From contig OY979717.1 in assembly GCA_963855995.1 (NCBI GenBank), positions 23,772,746 through 23,836,745 on the forward strand: DNA of 64,000 nt. Reading direction: 5' to 3'. Positions 25,801 to 39,344 of the stretch are shown piece after piece; position 1 is the stretch's first letter; each line of letters starts with the position of its first letter. Source of the stretch: Muricea muricata. Taxonomy: Eukaryota; Cnidaria; Anthozoa; Malacalcyonacea; Plexauridae. The notes beneath the pieces are model-generated. The model ran no database searches and was not told the DNA's origin. It saw only the letters and a program-made list of their open reading frames with translations. A program made the translations under genes and the position numbers.

Positions 25801-26760
25801 TAATTATCTGTGTACGGTAAAATAAGAAATAAACTAAAAACAAGTTTGACTCCACTTGAATCAATGGACAATAAATTCAATTTGCATTATTGTGGACAAA
25901 CAATGCAAGGAAAATTGCAGCTGTTGAAGTTTATTGGTAGCACCGCAGCAGCCATGTAATTTCCACATCAGTCATGAGTTGAGTCATGAGCTTTCTAGCT
26001 CCTGTTGTCCATTGCATTTTATGCGTTAGTATTCAGTATTTATCCATCACTCTACAAACATGTCCTGATATCCCTGTCTCCAAGGGGCATAATCCTACTG
26101 GCATTATCAATGACTTAACCGTCAGATATCTGTCCTACCTCAACTTCTTAAGGAAATTTAGAAATTTCTACACAAGAATCAAACGCAAATTCTACTGAAA
26201 TATCTATATACAAAACACAATTTTTAACATGTAATAGTTAACAAAAAGGGACAGGAAGGTTCTTTATTAAAACATTGCTCCAGAAATGTTTTAAAACGGA
26301 AATTTTTGATAGACTCCATCATTCAACGAATTAAAGAGTGAGTCTAGGAAATGTGCTCCTAATTCTAAACACGTTGTGATTTCTTTCTTTGGTTTTCTAT
26401 CTCCACCTATGTTGAGATGCTAATATATTTCGTGCAAAATGATTTATTTGCTTGTGGGATCTCATACAATTATAAAAGGTAAGAGACATTCTACATTCCA
26501 ATTCCAAAAATGCATATGTTAGTCTAAAGTTGCCAACAAATTATGTCGTGGAGACTTTAGGCAGTATGCTACAGAATAGATTTGAATGATGCGATCAGGT
26601 TAATATATTGATGTATTGTATACACTTTTAGCAAAATTTTCTTTACTTGCAAAATGAAACGGCTATATGTTGGTGGTATTATGACAAGAGAATCTTGTTT
26701 AACAATATGTACTATGAAAGTTTTTAATTTGATTAAATTAAATTCTAAAACATTGCCTGG
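25801..26760. other. No recognisable gene
   Basis: AT-rich sequence. Around 25,905-25,945 there is weak similarity to the region just upstream of the intact GPCR (TGCAGCTGTT..AGTTTAT), consistent with a shared 5' flank of the duplicated receptors. Confidence 0.45.
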
Positions 26761-26762
26761 CA

Positions 26763-27195
26763 AGTCAGTGAAGTGGACATGAAGTGGACAGGAAGCGGAC
26801 AGGAAGTGGACAGGAAGTGGACAGGAAGTTGACAGTGACGGTGATTTACGATGAACCTAAACTTCGGGATTAAACGTAGGAACAGGGGGGAGCGGAAATA
26901 AATAAGGGGTCTGGATTAACTACGAACACGAAACGGAAGTATAAAAACCATGAGTTCTTGTCAAACGTTTGAGAGGTTATTTTTTGTAATTCTGACAATA
27001 AAAAGTAAAACGAATATCCGCGACAACAGGAAGTTGACAGGAAGTTGACAGGAAGTTACAGGAAGTTGATAGGAAGTTGACAGGAAATGGACAGGTAGTG
27101 GACATGAAGTGGACAGAAAGAAGACAGGAAGTTGACAGGAAGTTGACAGGGAGTTGACAGGGAATGGAAGGAAGTGGACAGGAAGTGGACATACA
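26763..27195. repeat. Short tandem repeat of about 11 bp, AGGAAGTKGAC
   Basis: Two blocks (26,763-26,838 and 27,020-27,195) of a purine-rich unit GACAGGAAGTG or GACAGGAAGTT, separated by about 180 bp of unique sequence. Unit length varies slightly. A minus-strand reading rich in Leu-Pro-Val comes from this repeat and is not a gene. Confidence 0.9.
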
Positions 27196-27556
27196 ATGTG
27201 ATAAAGATATTTTCGCGAATATATCATATGCTAGGCCAAATATGACAAAGTATCAAGTATGAATATTCAACAACAAGTTGTTCGTGTTTTATATCAAGTG
27301 CCAATATTTTACAATCAAGACACTCTTGTTCAATATCAACTGTTATATTTTTACATCAAAACACTCGTGTTTTATATCTAGTCACTTTTCATATTTTTAT
27401 ATCAAGTTTATTGTGTATTACATCAAGTGTTGTGCGTTTTCATAAATCAAGTTTCACTGTGTTTTATATCAAGAAAGGAGAGGATATATTTTGATCAGAA
27501 TTCGGCAAAAGGGGAAGAACAACACATATTTTGTGCCGGGGGAGGTGACGATAAAG

Positions 27557-27867
27557 CATGGCCGTAAGAACCATGGGGGCAGGGGGGGCTCGAGCCCCCC
27601 TAACTTCAAAGGCAGGGGGGCTGAGCCCCCCTAAAAAAGATCTTTCAGTCCCGAAGTTAATACATGTTTTTAACGGTTTACAGTGTTACACATGTATTAA
27701 TCCAATGATTATGGTAAAACTAACCTCAAAAGGACAGAAAAGCATGTTTAAGCATGTTAAAAATAGAAAAAAATTTCTGGGGGGCGTGTCCCCGGACCCC
27801 CTAGAAGCACTTGTGTCTTCATCGCTCGAAGAGCCCCCCTAACTTTTTTCATCTTCCTACGGCCTTG
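27557..27867. mobile_element. hAT-type MITE with perfect 8-bp target duplication
   Basis: A 311-bp insertion with ends CATGGCCGTAAGAA and the complement of CAAGGCCGTAGGAA. It is flanked by CGATAAAG at 27,549-27,556 and 27,868-27,875. The interior holds GGGGGGCT and AGCCCCCC runs. The right arm of the surrounding element lacks it, which shows directly that it came in later. Confidence 0.9.
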
Positions 27868-28082
27868 CGATAAAGGATGATATTAAGGCAGGAGGGAGCG
27901 ACATGCAAGTCACAAATCACAATTCTCACCAGAAATAAACGACTTCAGTCTGTTTTTTGCTCTATTTTCTTCATAGAATATATATAATGCAAAACTGGAC
28001 GATGTTGCTAAACATATTTTGGGCGAAATATACTGCGGTCAAACTGGTCTTCTGCTGCGAGCAACATTGAAATATTACGTTT

Positions 28083-28774
28083 TAGTCAGGGAGGCAGAGG
28101 TCATTTTACCTACCTTCTCGAGGGACAAATCCATTTTGCTCTTAAATTGTCTGTTACATGCCTAATATAACAATTCTGAATGTTGTTTGGCCCAATTTAT
28201 CTTGTGGGCTTCGATCAACACGTTTTTCTTCAGTTTTATTATAAAACTATTATGTGGTCAAAAATAGCAAACTTTCAAGTTCATTCATTTGAAAAATGAC
28301 TTGTATCATCAGAAAGCTTATAAAAAACAACATATGAGACATCATTACGGACACCCTGGTTTTTCAAGCTGTTTTCGAGTTATTGCTGCTTCAAAACGGG
28401 AAAATGTCCTAAAATGATGCTAATTTCCTGGGCACTAGTCTGAAAATAAGTTTTCGAACGCTCATAACTCAACAAAAATGTGGAAAATAAAAGTAACCAT
28501 AATAATGTGTTATATGTAGTTTTTTATTACCTTTTTGATAACGTAAGTGGTTTTTCCTAGAAATAAGTCCGAAATTTCGCCTTTTTTGACAATAATATAC
28601 TTTTATAGAAAATTTAAGAAAAAACGTGTTGGCTGGAGCCCACAAGAAAAATTGGGCCAAACAACATTCAGAATTGTTATATTAGGCATGTAACGGACAA
28701 TTTAAGAGCAAAATGAAATTGTCCCTCGATATGGTAAGTAGACATGTATTTTTGTACCTCTGCCTCCCTGACTA
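28083..28774. mobile_element. Fold-back element nested in the 2.5-kb element
   Basis: The ends AGTCAGGGAGGCAGAGGT and its complement bound inverse arms that include GGACAATTTAAGAGCAAAAT and ATTGGGCCAAACAACATTC. About 690 bp, no coding sequence. Confidence 0.8.
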
Positions 28775-29737
28775 TTTATAGTCTGTGGTATTATGGTGTT
28801 CTAAATCTGCGGTTTACATCGTGTAATGCAGCGTATCCCGATAGGGGCATAAACAGATCATGTATTTGTGGACCTTGTGCGAATAATATTACAGTCAAAA
28901 GAGTGAACAAATTAATTTCAACCGTCAAGGTTTGTAAACCAAGCTAGTCAATATGCTCCTGCTTTAATATGCTTGGCATTTAATTGTTTGAATTTTTATT
29001 AGTATTTGACAGTCGCAAAGGAACACTGAATTTGCAGAATATATGGCAAATGTAAACGTACACGAGATACAGCCCAACGAGAACGGAACTGAACAAGGCG
29101 CTAAACGGCTGAACCATAAACGTCCTTATTAGAATTTGGAACAAGAAGTAAACCACGACACAGGTTTAGAATGGCACAGACTGCAAATAAACAAAATATT
29201 GCAATTTTTCCCCCAACGGAAACCGACTTTACTGTAATGATATTTTTTTCGCACAGGTTTTTTAACCGCATTATCGGGGTTTAAATTATTCATAATACCA
29301 AATAAAGAGATTGGAGCAAAAAGCAGGCTAAAGTTGTTTATTTTTGGTGGGGACTGTGACTAGCATGTCGCTCCCCCTGCCTTAATTTCATCCTTTACCG
29401 TCATCTTCCCCGGCACAAAATGTGTGTTGTTCTCCCCCTTCTGCCGAATTCTGATCAAAATATATCCTCTCCTTTTTTGATATAAAACACACGCGAAACT
29501 TGATTTACAAAAACGAAGAACACTTGATGTAATACACAATAAACTTGATATAAAAATATGCAAAGTGCTAGATATAAAACACGAATGTTTTGATGTAAAG
29601 ATAAAACTGTTGATATAGAACAAGAATGTCTTGATTGTAAAATATTGGCACTTGATATAAAACACGAACAACTTGATGTAAAACTTTCATACTTGATCTT
29701 TTGTCATATTTGGCCTAGCATAATATCATCTGGGATT

Positions 29738-30705
29738 TAACAACAGCGACCTTAAACAACTTGCTCGATTTTTTTAAATTTGTTTATTTGTGCACGATAT
29801 TTTTTCTCCACATTTTTTTAGTGCGCGAATTTTTTTTTTGGTATTTGCCCAACCCTCCACCCAAAAATTTAATTGTCCGTCCCTTAGGGTATTTCAGGGC
29901 CTCCCTACGGAATTCATCGGGTAGTGATCGACTTGCTTCGGTACAGCATCGGGTTTCCTCGTCGGCAGCCAGAAATTCCCAAGTTAAATAAGTTTTTCTG
30001 CGTGGGAGAGCGTAATGTCGTGTAGAAATGATCGTATCCTCCCTTTATTTCAAGGTAATATGCTTTGTTGTCTGTCAGTAGTTGTAGAAGAGTATCTAGA
30101 TCTATGATATACATGAATCTTGTGGACAATCATGTAAAATTTAGCGAAATATTTGCACATACAAAGTTTGTATTTTGCACGTGAGAAAACCTCGGTCTTC
30201 AATACTTATGGTGGATTGAAAATCGATTGCCAAAGTAAAAACCGCAGTTTAGACGAAATCTATTGTTAGTTATCGTATTTGTTGGTAAGGAAACTATAAT
30301 TAAGGTCTGAACATATAAATTCTACAAAAAATTGTGAATGTTTGAGCTGTAATGTGTTGCAAATTAAAGGAGCATTGTCAGGCCATTTTCAGCAATTCTT
30401 ACACCTCCAAATTTTGCATAAAACTAAAAAATAATGACTGGAAACACAAAATAAATCGATAAAAAGTGCAAAACGTTTGTACAGGAGTACGGATGGTCAT
30501 GACTAATCGAGGATTGAGTTGGATTGTATTTGACATCTTGAAAAGTTGTTAGCAAACAGCAAAGTTGGCAAAATTGTTTTCTGTTCTCGTCAATTTATGT
30601 TCACAGTCAACTTCACAGAACAAAGTAATTTAACTTTAATAGTGGATAATTAATAATGTTAATAAGAACTAGATAAGAACTTTTCCCACCTACAGTTACT
30701 AAAGG
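29738..30705. other. No recognisable gene
   Basis: AT-rich sequence with T runs near 29,829-29,840. Nothing distinctive seen. Confidence 0.5.
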
Positions 30706-30971
30706 CCAGACTGCAGAGTTTGTCAACGGCGTACCCGAGAATTTTTGAACAAGAAAATCTTGGCGCACCTAGGTCCGTTTTATAGCAAATTTACACTTTA
30801 TTTTGGCCCAAAACGTTGTATTTACACTGTATTTTGCAAGGTTTTTACCACTTTTCTTTCTTTGGCTGGCTTTTGAAGTGCACCGACAAGTATTTTTGCC
30901 CACCTGCACCTCAATGTTTTGCTTTTGTGCACCCGAGATCTCGTCGAAAAGTGCCATACTCTGCAGTCTGG
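30706..30971. mobile_element. MITE with CCAGACTGCAGAGT ends
   Basis: A perfect 14-bp inverse terminal match (CCAGACTGCAGAGT / ACTCTGCAGTCTGG). Imperfect similarity (GCACCCGAGA-like, TTGAACAAGAAAATC) extends further in. 266 bp, non-coding. Confidence 0.75.
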
Positions 30972-31224
30972 ACTAAAATTATCCTGTTAAATATTGGGTT
31001 GCAATCTGGTGTGCCTGAATCAATGTTTCCATTCCCCCACTCCCTTCCCCTCCCCTCCCTTTGATATACCAGGTGGTATATGTGTATTGGTTTCCGGTGG
31101 CAAAGAGTTAAACCACTTGCCTTTCTAAGCAGGGTCTCGATCTCATTCAAACGCTGTCTTCATAAAAAGTAGTACAAGTCAGTGCTTTGTGGGTTTTCCC
31201 TGGGTACTTTGGTTTGCTCCTACT

Positions 31225-31509
31225 GGCAGGGGCATAACTCCTGGAGGGTGTAGGGGGTGTGACACACCCAAAGTTCATAAATGATGATTTTGGCCGGCAA
31301 ATATCGATAACTGGTCGTGCAAATAGTACAGGAAAACCTAGAAATAAGGGTTTGATTAACTATAGTGATGCCTCGTCGGCAAGCAAGATGTCATTCATTG
31401 GTTTTGTAGCAATCTAGATCACACACCATAATTTTTTTACCCTTTCCATCATCGGGCAAAATTAATTTTCACCCCCCCTCCAAGCTTATACCCTTGTTAT
31501 GCTCCTGCC
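31225..31509. mobile_element. MITE with GGCAGGRGCATAAC ends
   Basis: The ends GGCAGGGGCATAAC and the complement of GGCAGGAGCATAAC enclose 285 bp with GGAGGGTG and CACCCCCCCTCC near the ends. No coding sequence. Confidence 0.75.
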
Positions 31510-34500
31510 TACAGGGAAAGTTGACAGGTTGGAGTAAGTAATATGGGAAAACACTTACTGGTATTCAGTCAAGTCAAATTTTTATCAACTAATCTTTTAT
31601 TTTGCCTTTTTGTTAGATTTACAGTGCATTGATAGTCCCAGAAATGCTTGTCCATCTGGTCCATCATATGAACATGAACACTGCTGATAGAAATTGCACA
31701 GGTCTCAATATTTTTATTTTTATTTTAAATTGAAGTGCTTTGAATATGGTACATGATTTTTCAAAATAAATGGCAATTTTTATGTTTTATCCAACCAGAA
31801 AAGTTTATCTATCCATCGTCCAAAAAAAAGCATGGTATTTCAACGTTATTTCATGTTTGTGCAACAATTGGGACAGTATAATTTTGGAATCAGTTTCATT
31901 CTCATGCAATTTGATGATTATTTTATGTGCCTACTTATTTTGGAAAGTCTTGTGTGATCGAAGCATTTTGATCTCATGAAAGTCAAATAATGATGGACTG
32001 TTTTTTACAAAAATTGAAATCTTGCTTGTAGCAATTTGAATTATTCTATGTGATCATATTTCTATTTGATAAGACATATTAAGACTTATTATGAAAACAC
32101 ATGCAAGAGGCCTTGAAATGTTAGTCTATTTGAATGCTGAAGAAGTCAAGTGTAGTCTCTTGTTTTCACTGGTTTGCCTACAAATTGGAAAGGTTGTGCC
32201 AATGTGCCATCTCAATTTTTATCACTAAAATCCATTCCAATTAAACATGCCCCACAAATCTAATTTTATTTTCTGCTGTCTTTGAACATCAAATAAAATG
32301 CAAATTAAGAATTAAATTGAAAGTTGTAAAAAAATTGCTTGTTACATGTTATAATAGAAGCCAGTAACTGTATTTCTGTGCAGCAATAATCTTTTTCTAA
32401 AAGTTATCCCAGAGAAAACTTGTAGTAGATCTAAATGCATGTTTACCTCAATTCTGGCAAATATATTTTTATGTGAGCATTTACAAAAACTACTTCAAAA
32501 TTTGTTTCATTTATAAAACAATTAAGTTCGTCATTATTTGACTTTGTAGTATGCTACTGTTTTATATGTTTATAAAGGAGATTGAAGTGGCTTATCACGA
32601 ACAAAAACATATACTATTTGCTGTACCAAAATTTCAATATGTTTCTCAAATTGTTACTCAGTTGTCTATCCACAGAAAATATATTTCTACTTGATCTTTA
32701 AAAACAGTAAAAAATTTTCGTTAGTCCATAGAAAATATTTCAAGAACATTAATTTTGTCTCTAGTTTTGTCATCTCAATCTTCTTGTGTTTACTTAAGTT
32801 GACTTTGAGTGCTCATTTGAAAGCTTGGAAAGTTTATTTGAAAATCACAACAGTTTTTGATGTTATCACAGTATAATTTGAATATTATTTGATGCAATTA
32901 AAGAATCCATTGAAGTACACAAAACTTGAAAGTTGAAATTAAAAAACTTTGCAATGTTTCATGCCAATTTATCCTTAAAACAGACTATGTGATTTTATAG
33001 CAGAACTTTCCTCTTTTAAAATGAGCTGGTTCAGGTCAAAATAAGTTAGTTGTCTTTACCTCATTGTAAAGTGGAACCTTTTTTGGAATTGAGCTGAACT
33101 GAAGCAGTCGAACATACATGATTTTGAGTGCAGATTGGTAAAGTGAAAGAAAATTACTTGTTTCACAAAAAAGGAAAACCTGAACTAGGCAAATAGTTTT
33201 TTAGGCTTTTGCATTGTACCAAAGAAAAGATGTGAAAAATATAAAAGAAAGATATAAAAGAATATAACATGGGAGCTCCAACACATATAAGAAATACAAA
33301 TTAAAAGTGATCCCAGATTTACACCGGTAACACGCTTGGCATAAAGTAACGCGAAATCGGCCAAGTTCGTCATTCATTTGATTCAGCGGTTGTCCGCAAC
33401 AGTGTAGGAAAATTCAATATGGCGCATTTAATGAGTGGAAAAAAGAATGTTTTCGCGATTAAAAATTTTTGTTAGATTGCACCCCAACTTTTTTTCGAAA
33501 CTATTCAAGCATGTGTGAATTTTGTTTGCACATTGTGAGTCGTGCTGTTCTTAATACATTGAAAGGATGAATGGCTTATTTGTCTCGTAAAGGGATTAAT
33601 ATAAATTTATTGGACATCGTATTTTAAATGGAACTTGTCACGGACTCACTGGTTTGAAAAAAGCATATAAGGGGCATAAAAATTGCTTGTTTCAGAGGAA
33701 AAGATTACTCACATGCTGGCAACTGAGGATACTTTCTTCAACTGATTTAAACGTGGAAAAGGAAAATTAGATAGGCTTTATCAAGATACTTGATCACTCC
33801 ATTCACTTGATGTATCTCAAGTGCTTTAACATTTTATTGTTAGTTTAGCTTGTATATGAACTTATTGGCCAGGTTTGACTTTCTCGTTGTTACATTATTT
33901 GCCTTGCTTCTAAAAAGAATTTTTAAAAATTTGTTTATTGCTATAATTAGGCCAGGTTAGCATATTGCATTTATAAAGCTCAAGATTTGTCACTGTGTAG
34001 ATGTATCAGTGTTTTATTTATATTGCATGTTTTGCTTATTTATTGATGAGTGAATATGTACAAACTAGAGTTGAATTGTAGCTGTCACTATTTAATAAAT
34101 GAATAAATTGAGTTTATTATACCAAAATCTTCTTTTATGACTTTTTACAAAAACACATTGTGTTATGTTTTCATATTTGATACAAATTAGTTTCTACACC
34201 ATTTTAATATTTTAGTCCTGTTATTACATCATCAAATACTTTTATGGTATCAAATGTGAAATCATTGCAGTGGTTACAATGCCCATTTGGGTAAATACAA
34301 AAAAAAATCACCACTTGAACAATGTTTGTTGCTTTAACATCAGTCTACTCTGTTATTTTCCTGACCACTTACCTATCAAGTGATAAACTAATGATGTTTG
34401 GTCAGTAATTAGAGGAAAATGTGTACTCAAAATACATTTTGTTACTTCACCAAGTCTAATTCTATACAGCTAAAGTTGTATGGAGATGGTCCTGGACACG

Positions 34501-37413
34501 GTGTCGTCTCGCAACTATTACTCAAATATTGCTTATACATATTGGTTGCAAAACTAAAAGGTTAGTCAGATATATCTCTGGCTACTGTGCACAAGCATCA
34601 TCTTGGAATAGAATTTCCTAAATAAATGTGACACACATGTACAGTAAAACAGAAAAATTTGGTGCATGCCCTTACCTCATCTGTTGTCGGACAGTGAGAA
34701 GGTGACAGCTTCTATCATTCCAAATATTGAAATAAAGTCATGTGCATTTGAGCAGAATTTATAGCTTGGACACTAAATCATTGACAAAAAGAACCTATTT
34801 TTGTTGTTAACCAAACCTACTCTAGTGATTTCTGCTTGGTGAGGTAACTAATGATATTGGACATAAGATTAATGACTAGTAAGTTTGGTAAATATCTTTC
34901 TTTTGTCAGTCAGTATATGTGCTGTTTGCCAATGTTTGGCATGATTGGAAAATGTTTGCCAATTTGTTCTTAAATGTAGTTTAGCATTAGGGGCACATTA
35001 AAGCAAGATGTGGCAAACATTATCTAAAATAGGTAACAGTAATTCATAATTAGTATGACAACTTTAAGAAGAGCATGTTTATTCTGCTTCAGGCTAATCA
35101 GTGAGAAATTCAGTTGTGACACCAAGAATGCATTTTTTTGCTGGAACAGGAAGTGACATACTCTTATTTTATGAACTTGTAATCCATGATCAGTCAGTTA
35201 TGTTAAATTGGAGAAGGCAATCAGGCAAACTCAACTACAGTACACTAAAACAACATACTTGCTTATTTGTCTACCTTGACACTATAATGAGTATGATATA
35301 CATGACCGTAGTCTGACAACAATTCCTTGTATTTTTAGTATATACGAAAGACATGATTTTTTAATCAAAAGCACTTCATTACATAGCATTAAGTATTTTG
35401 AATTGCACAAGGCATGTCACATTGCCCTGACACAAGGCTGTCAAAGCTGTACTTTGTAAGTATGTTGTTATAACTGCATTAAAAACTTTAGTTGTCACTA
35501 CTTACTCAGTGAAAACATTAAAAAACAGTTAGTCAAGAGGTATAAACATTGTATTTATGCAATCAGCAGACATAATTACACCTAAACCTTGGATTTTTAC
35601 ATTTACCATGAACTATGCAATATACTCAGTAAAAATTATTCTAATTCTAAACAAAAGCAAGAAGATTTTATGATCTTTTAGACCACAATAACAGTTTATT
35701 ACCCTGGAAATATTTAGCGGCTAGATAAAACAAAAAAGAGGATGTAAAATCCTAATCTCACCATGAAAAAGTACAGCGTCGTCTAGTGACATATGTTAGC
35801 ATGTATACATTCTTTTGAATGAACAGATTCTAGATTGTTTACAAATATTAATATAAATATAGCCAGCTGGAGGAGATAAACAACTGCCCGATCATCCTAT
35901 AAAGTACTGAAAATAGATCACTAACTATTATGTAGTCATTTCGCTTGTCTGGTCGATAATTCCACCTTTTTCCTCGTCCTTTATAACGCCAGCATGTTGT
36001 AATCTTTAAAGGTCCATTTAACAACACTCGCGTGCGGCGCTCTTATTTCAAAGCGCTTTGTCGCCGTTTAAATGCCAAATCCGAAAAAATAAAAACATAC
36101 GTTTTTAGATAAAAGCCACAGGCTTGTTACGATGAAAAAATTCTGTACGAATTGATTAAAATACAAAAGTTATTTGAAGCCAAATTTCGGCAATTTTCAT
36201 GTCTTCTACTTCGACGCGCGATTCTCAAGATATAGTCCTCAAAGAATGCTCAACCGCTGCAAAGCAATACGTGTAACTATGGCAACCTTGGTATCATTTT
36301 GATCCACTCGTCTCACTCTGTTGATCACAATTGTTTATATTTATCTAAAGATAACCTGCAGTGCCCCATAACGGTATTAAAATGACGCATTTTTTAAGAA
36401 ATAATTTAGGCACCATTCTTCCTAAAAATACGCGCGCCGTCAAGAAAAAATTGTTACGCTCGAGTTGGCCGAATTCGCTACATTTTATGCCAAGCGTGTA
36501 ATCAAGAAGCATAGAAGTATAATATGGAAGTCTGATGATTTTTCATACAATTTGCATTGATACCCAAGATAAGGAAGATCTCATTTGTACCAGAGTTCTT
36601 CATATGACACCGCTTTGAATCTATTATAAATTAAGTTAAGTATTTGGATGGTATTGGGCAAATTCAGATTTTATTGATTTCTTGGCATGACAAATATAGT
36701 TTCTTGAACACCTTTTGTATTAAAAAATAAAATAGTCTTGCATTGTGCCGGTGGAGAAAAATAATATCTAACTATAAATAGCTCCAAACTTTGATTTGAT
36801 AACAGTTTCATTTTTGATTGCAAGAAATTTTCTTTCACCTTGAACTTTTCATATGGTCTGGTTGTGGTGAATTAGTGTTTTTATGCTGTATATCATTATA
36901 TGCATTCCCTTTGCATCAGTTCAAGGTTATTTTTCAAATAGTTCCACTTTGTAACTGTAGTGTAGTAATAATAATGTAAGAAAACAAGTTTTCATGGCTC
37001 TAACACGTGGTCTTTTCCACAAGTAAGTAAAGATAAATTTATACTTCAAAGATATATGTTTTTAACCTGACAATAATACCTTTAAAATTGACGAATTTCA
37101 ATCAAGAATTTTTATTTTGAATGGATTTCTTATTTTCAGTGTAAGACCAATCTTATATATTTCAACTTTTCGTTTGGTGTCTTTCAATGTCAAAAACTAC
37201 AATTTGATAAAAGAAAACGAAATGTTTTGTTCCGTTGAAAGTGATAATGATTTTGCTTTGTAAAAATTGCTTTATCAGATTTGCAACAAACCATGAAAAA
37301 TTGGTCCACTGTTAAGGACCTTCAGTAGCAGTAAGGTAGCCGAAACATTGCTCTTCGTTGTTTTTAACAATGAGAGACATTTTTCTACATAAAATTGTAG
37401 CATTTAGACTGCA
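31510..37413. other. AT-rich region without recognisable genes
   Basis: Nearly 6 kb of AT-rich DNA. Open frames are short and show no domain. A segment of about 45 bp at 33,322-33,368 (ACACGCTTGGCATAAA...CGGCCAA) recurs in inverse at 36,460-36,508. The region could be intron or untranslated sequence, but no exon was found. Confidence 0.5.
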
Positions 37414-37974
37414 CAGGGTGTATCAAAAAAAGGTAATCGAACTTTGCAGTGCTCTAGCGCGTTCATTATACAATCTACAGAAATCATTCTTTCTTAGGCG
37501 GAAAGACCAGGCTTTTAGCTTTCGATTGTCATCCTTTTTGTGAAATTTGAAGAAAGATTGGGCAAATACGAGTCAAATGAAAATAACCGGTCGAAATCGC
37601 ATATTTTCACCTCTGAGCATTACTAGGGCAGCGAATAAGAAAAGAAAATTTCATTAATCATTTATCTGTCCCAAGAAACAATTAACATCACTAATAAAAT
37701 GCCAGAAGTTTACTACCTAAGCTAAAATTGGTTAATTAATTTTGTAATTTAATTCCCTAATGGGTTTAAACTTCAACAGATTCTCAATAAACTCCCAAGG
37801 GTGAAAATATGCGATTTCAACCGGCTATTTTCATTTGATTCGTATTTGCCCAATCTTTCTTCAAATTTCACAAAAAGGATGACAATCAAAAGCTTGAAGA
37901 ATGATTTCTGTAGATTGTATAATGAACGCGCTAAAGCACTGCAAAGTTCGATTATTTTTTTTTGATACACCCTG
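37414..37974. mobile_element. Fold-back MITE with CAGGGTGTATC termini, second family member
   Basis: The ends CAGGGTGTATCAAAAAAA and the exact complement bound arms of about 200 bp, sharing for example AAGAAAGATTGGGCAAATAC. 561 bp. It shares termini but not the interior with the element at 3,865-4,669. The right flank is TA and the left is CA, so a TA duplication is not clean. Confidence 0.82.
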
Positions 37975-39181
37975 TATAAAAGGCAAACAAAGTTATAAAG
38001 ATCAGAGATGATTTTCAAACTTACTTCGACCAAATTATCGTAATTTGCGCCGTTTGCTCTTGTGCACACATTAAGAAACAAGATGTTCAGTGGTGCACTG
38101 AGGCCATGATGACTTCAGCAGGTTGTTTACATAAAGACTCGACCATTTTCAATAAATTTTGTGACTGAATACTTGCATACTTTGGGTTTTATCAACAAAT
38201 CTCACAAAATAGGAAATGTCTGTGAGCTTGTTAGTATTTTTGCTAAAAAGATTCTATAAACTGTGATAGAAGAATGTATTTTTATACCAAGAATTGCTTT
38301 TCACAGTATCCTCAAACTGTTTTATTAACTTTTCTTCTGTCTATGTTTGGTTTTTTGTTTAAAAGATAAATTCGTCAATTTTTAATCAATTTGAAATTGT
38401 CAGGTTGACAGCAGAAAATACAAAATCAGAAAATATATGGCTCTGAAACTTTGATTTTAAACCCATTCCATTTGGTATTTCCTATGATGTTTTGACGTTT
38501 GGAAGAGCTCTTTTCGAGAAACAAAAATATTTCCTATAGGCATCATATGCTTCGTTACCTCCAACGATAGGAAAATAAGCTGAACAAAAATTGTATTTTT
38601 ATTGGCAAAAGAGCCTCGTATATCGCTAACAGTCTATTCTACTGAAAGTCGCGAGGTCTAACTGGGTACTCCGGTTTCTTCTCACAAGGAACATTGGCAA
38701 GGTAGCTGAGATCATAAAGATGTTACTTACCCTGAAAAACTTTCCTAACTGAACCTGTTGGAAACTCTTCCTCAACTTAAAAACTCTTACTAAAAATATC
38801 TCTTCTGGGAAATAAATTGCATGTGCGAGCCACATATTTTCTTCGTAATTGTAAAACAATTTTGTATTTTATGTTAGGTGAATTCTCTGTCAAATTTGAG
38901 AATTTGCTCACTTCAGTTGTTTCATAATTATTTATATCTTGAAGTATAAAAATTTATCTTGAAAAAACCATGTTTTTTACCATTGTGTTAATTCACTTAT
39001 GTTAAGTGCAGTGTCAATTGTTCTATTTTTGCCATGGTTTGTTGTTTTCTTGTATTGTTATTGAATATGTACAATGTGTGATAGTTAATCTCTTTTTTAT
39101 TGTTATTCAAATTGTAACCTTTACAAATTCTTTTCAATAAATTGTTTAGAAAACTGACATGTGACCCCTTTTAATTAAAAA
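37975..39181. other. No recognisable gene
   Basis: AT-rich sequence; possible polyadenylation signal CAATAAA near 39,135. No exons recognised. Confidence 0.5.
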
Positions 39182-39203
39182 TTCAATTCCCATGGGAATT
39201 GAA
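39182..39203. repeat. 22-bp perfect palindrome
   Basis: Centred on AATTCCCATGGGAATT. Close variants of the TTCCCATGGGAA core recur at about 40,629, 40,711 and 41,972. Confidence 0.85.
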
Positions 39204-39228
39204 AAATCGAATAAAAAAAAATCCCCCT

Positions 39229-39344
39229 GCCCCGGCCAGCTCCCCAAGTGCTACTTCCACCTAAGTAGGAGTACTTCTACATATAGTATAAGTACTTCTA
39301 CTTAATTACAGTGGAAGTAGCACTCGGAGAGCTAGCCGGGGTAG
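39229..39344. repeat. GC-capped hairpin element
   Basis: GCCCCGGCCAGCTCCCCAAG...TGCTACTTCCAC on the left is inverse to GTGGAAGTAGCA...GAGAGCTAGCCGGGG on the right, with an AAGTACTTCTAC-rich centre. Probably a small fold-back element. Confidence 0.8.

Larger units (their letters stand above)
27216..29737. mobile_element. 2.5-kb inverted-repeat element with nested insertions
   Basis: The left arm, starting near TGCTAGGCCAAATATGACAA (27,228), is matched in inverse by the right arm ending at TTTGGCCTAGCA (about 29,719). Both are rich in spaced copies of motifs such as TTTTATATCAAGTG and end toward the centre with GATGAAATTAAGGCAG-like sequence (27,876-27,910 and 29,355-29,395). A hAT-type MITE interrupts the left arm and a separate fold-back lies in the centre. 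No transposase is visible. Confidence 0.75.

Noticed and set aside
26961-27227. Minus-strand frame rich in Leu-Pro-Val-Phe repeats
   Set aside because: It is generated by the 11-bp tandem repeat; no start context, domain or conserved frame.
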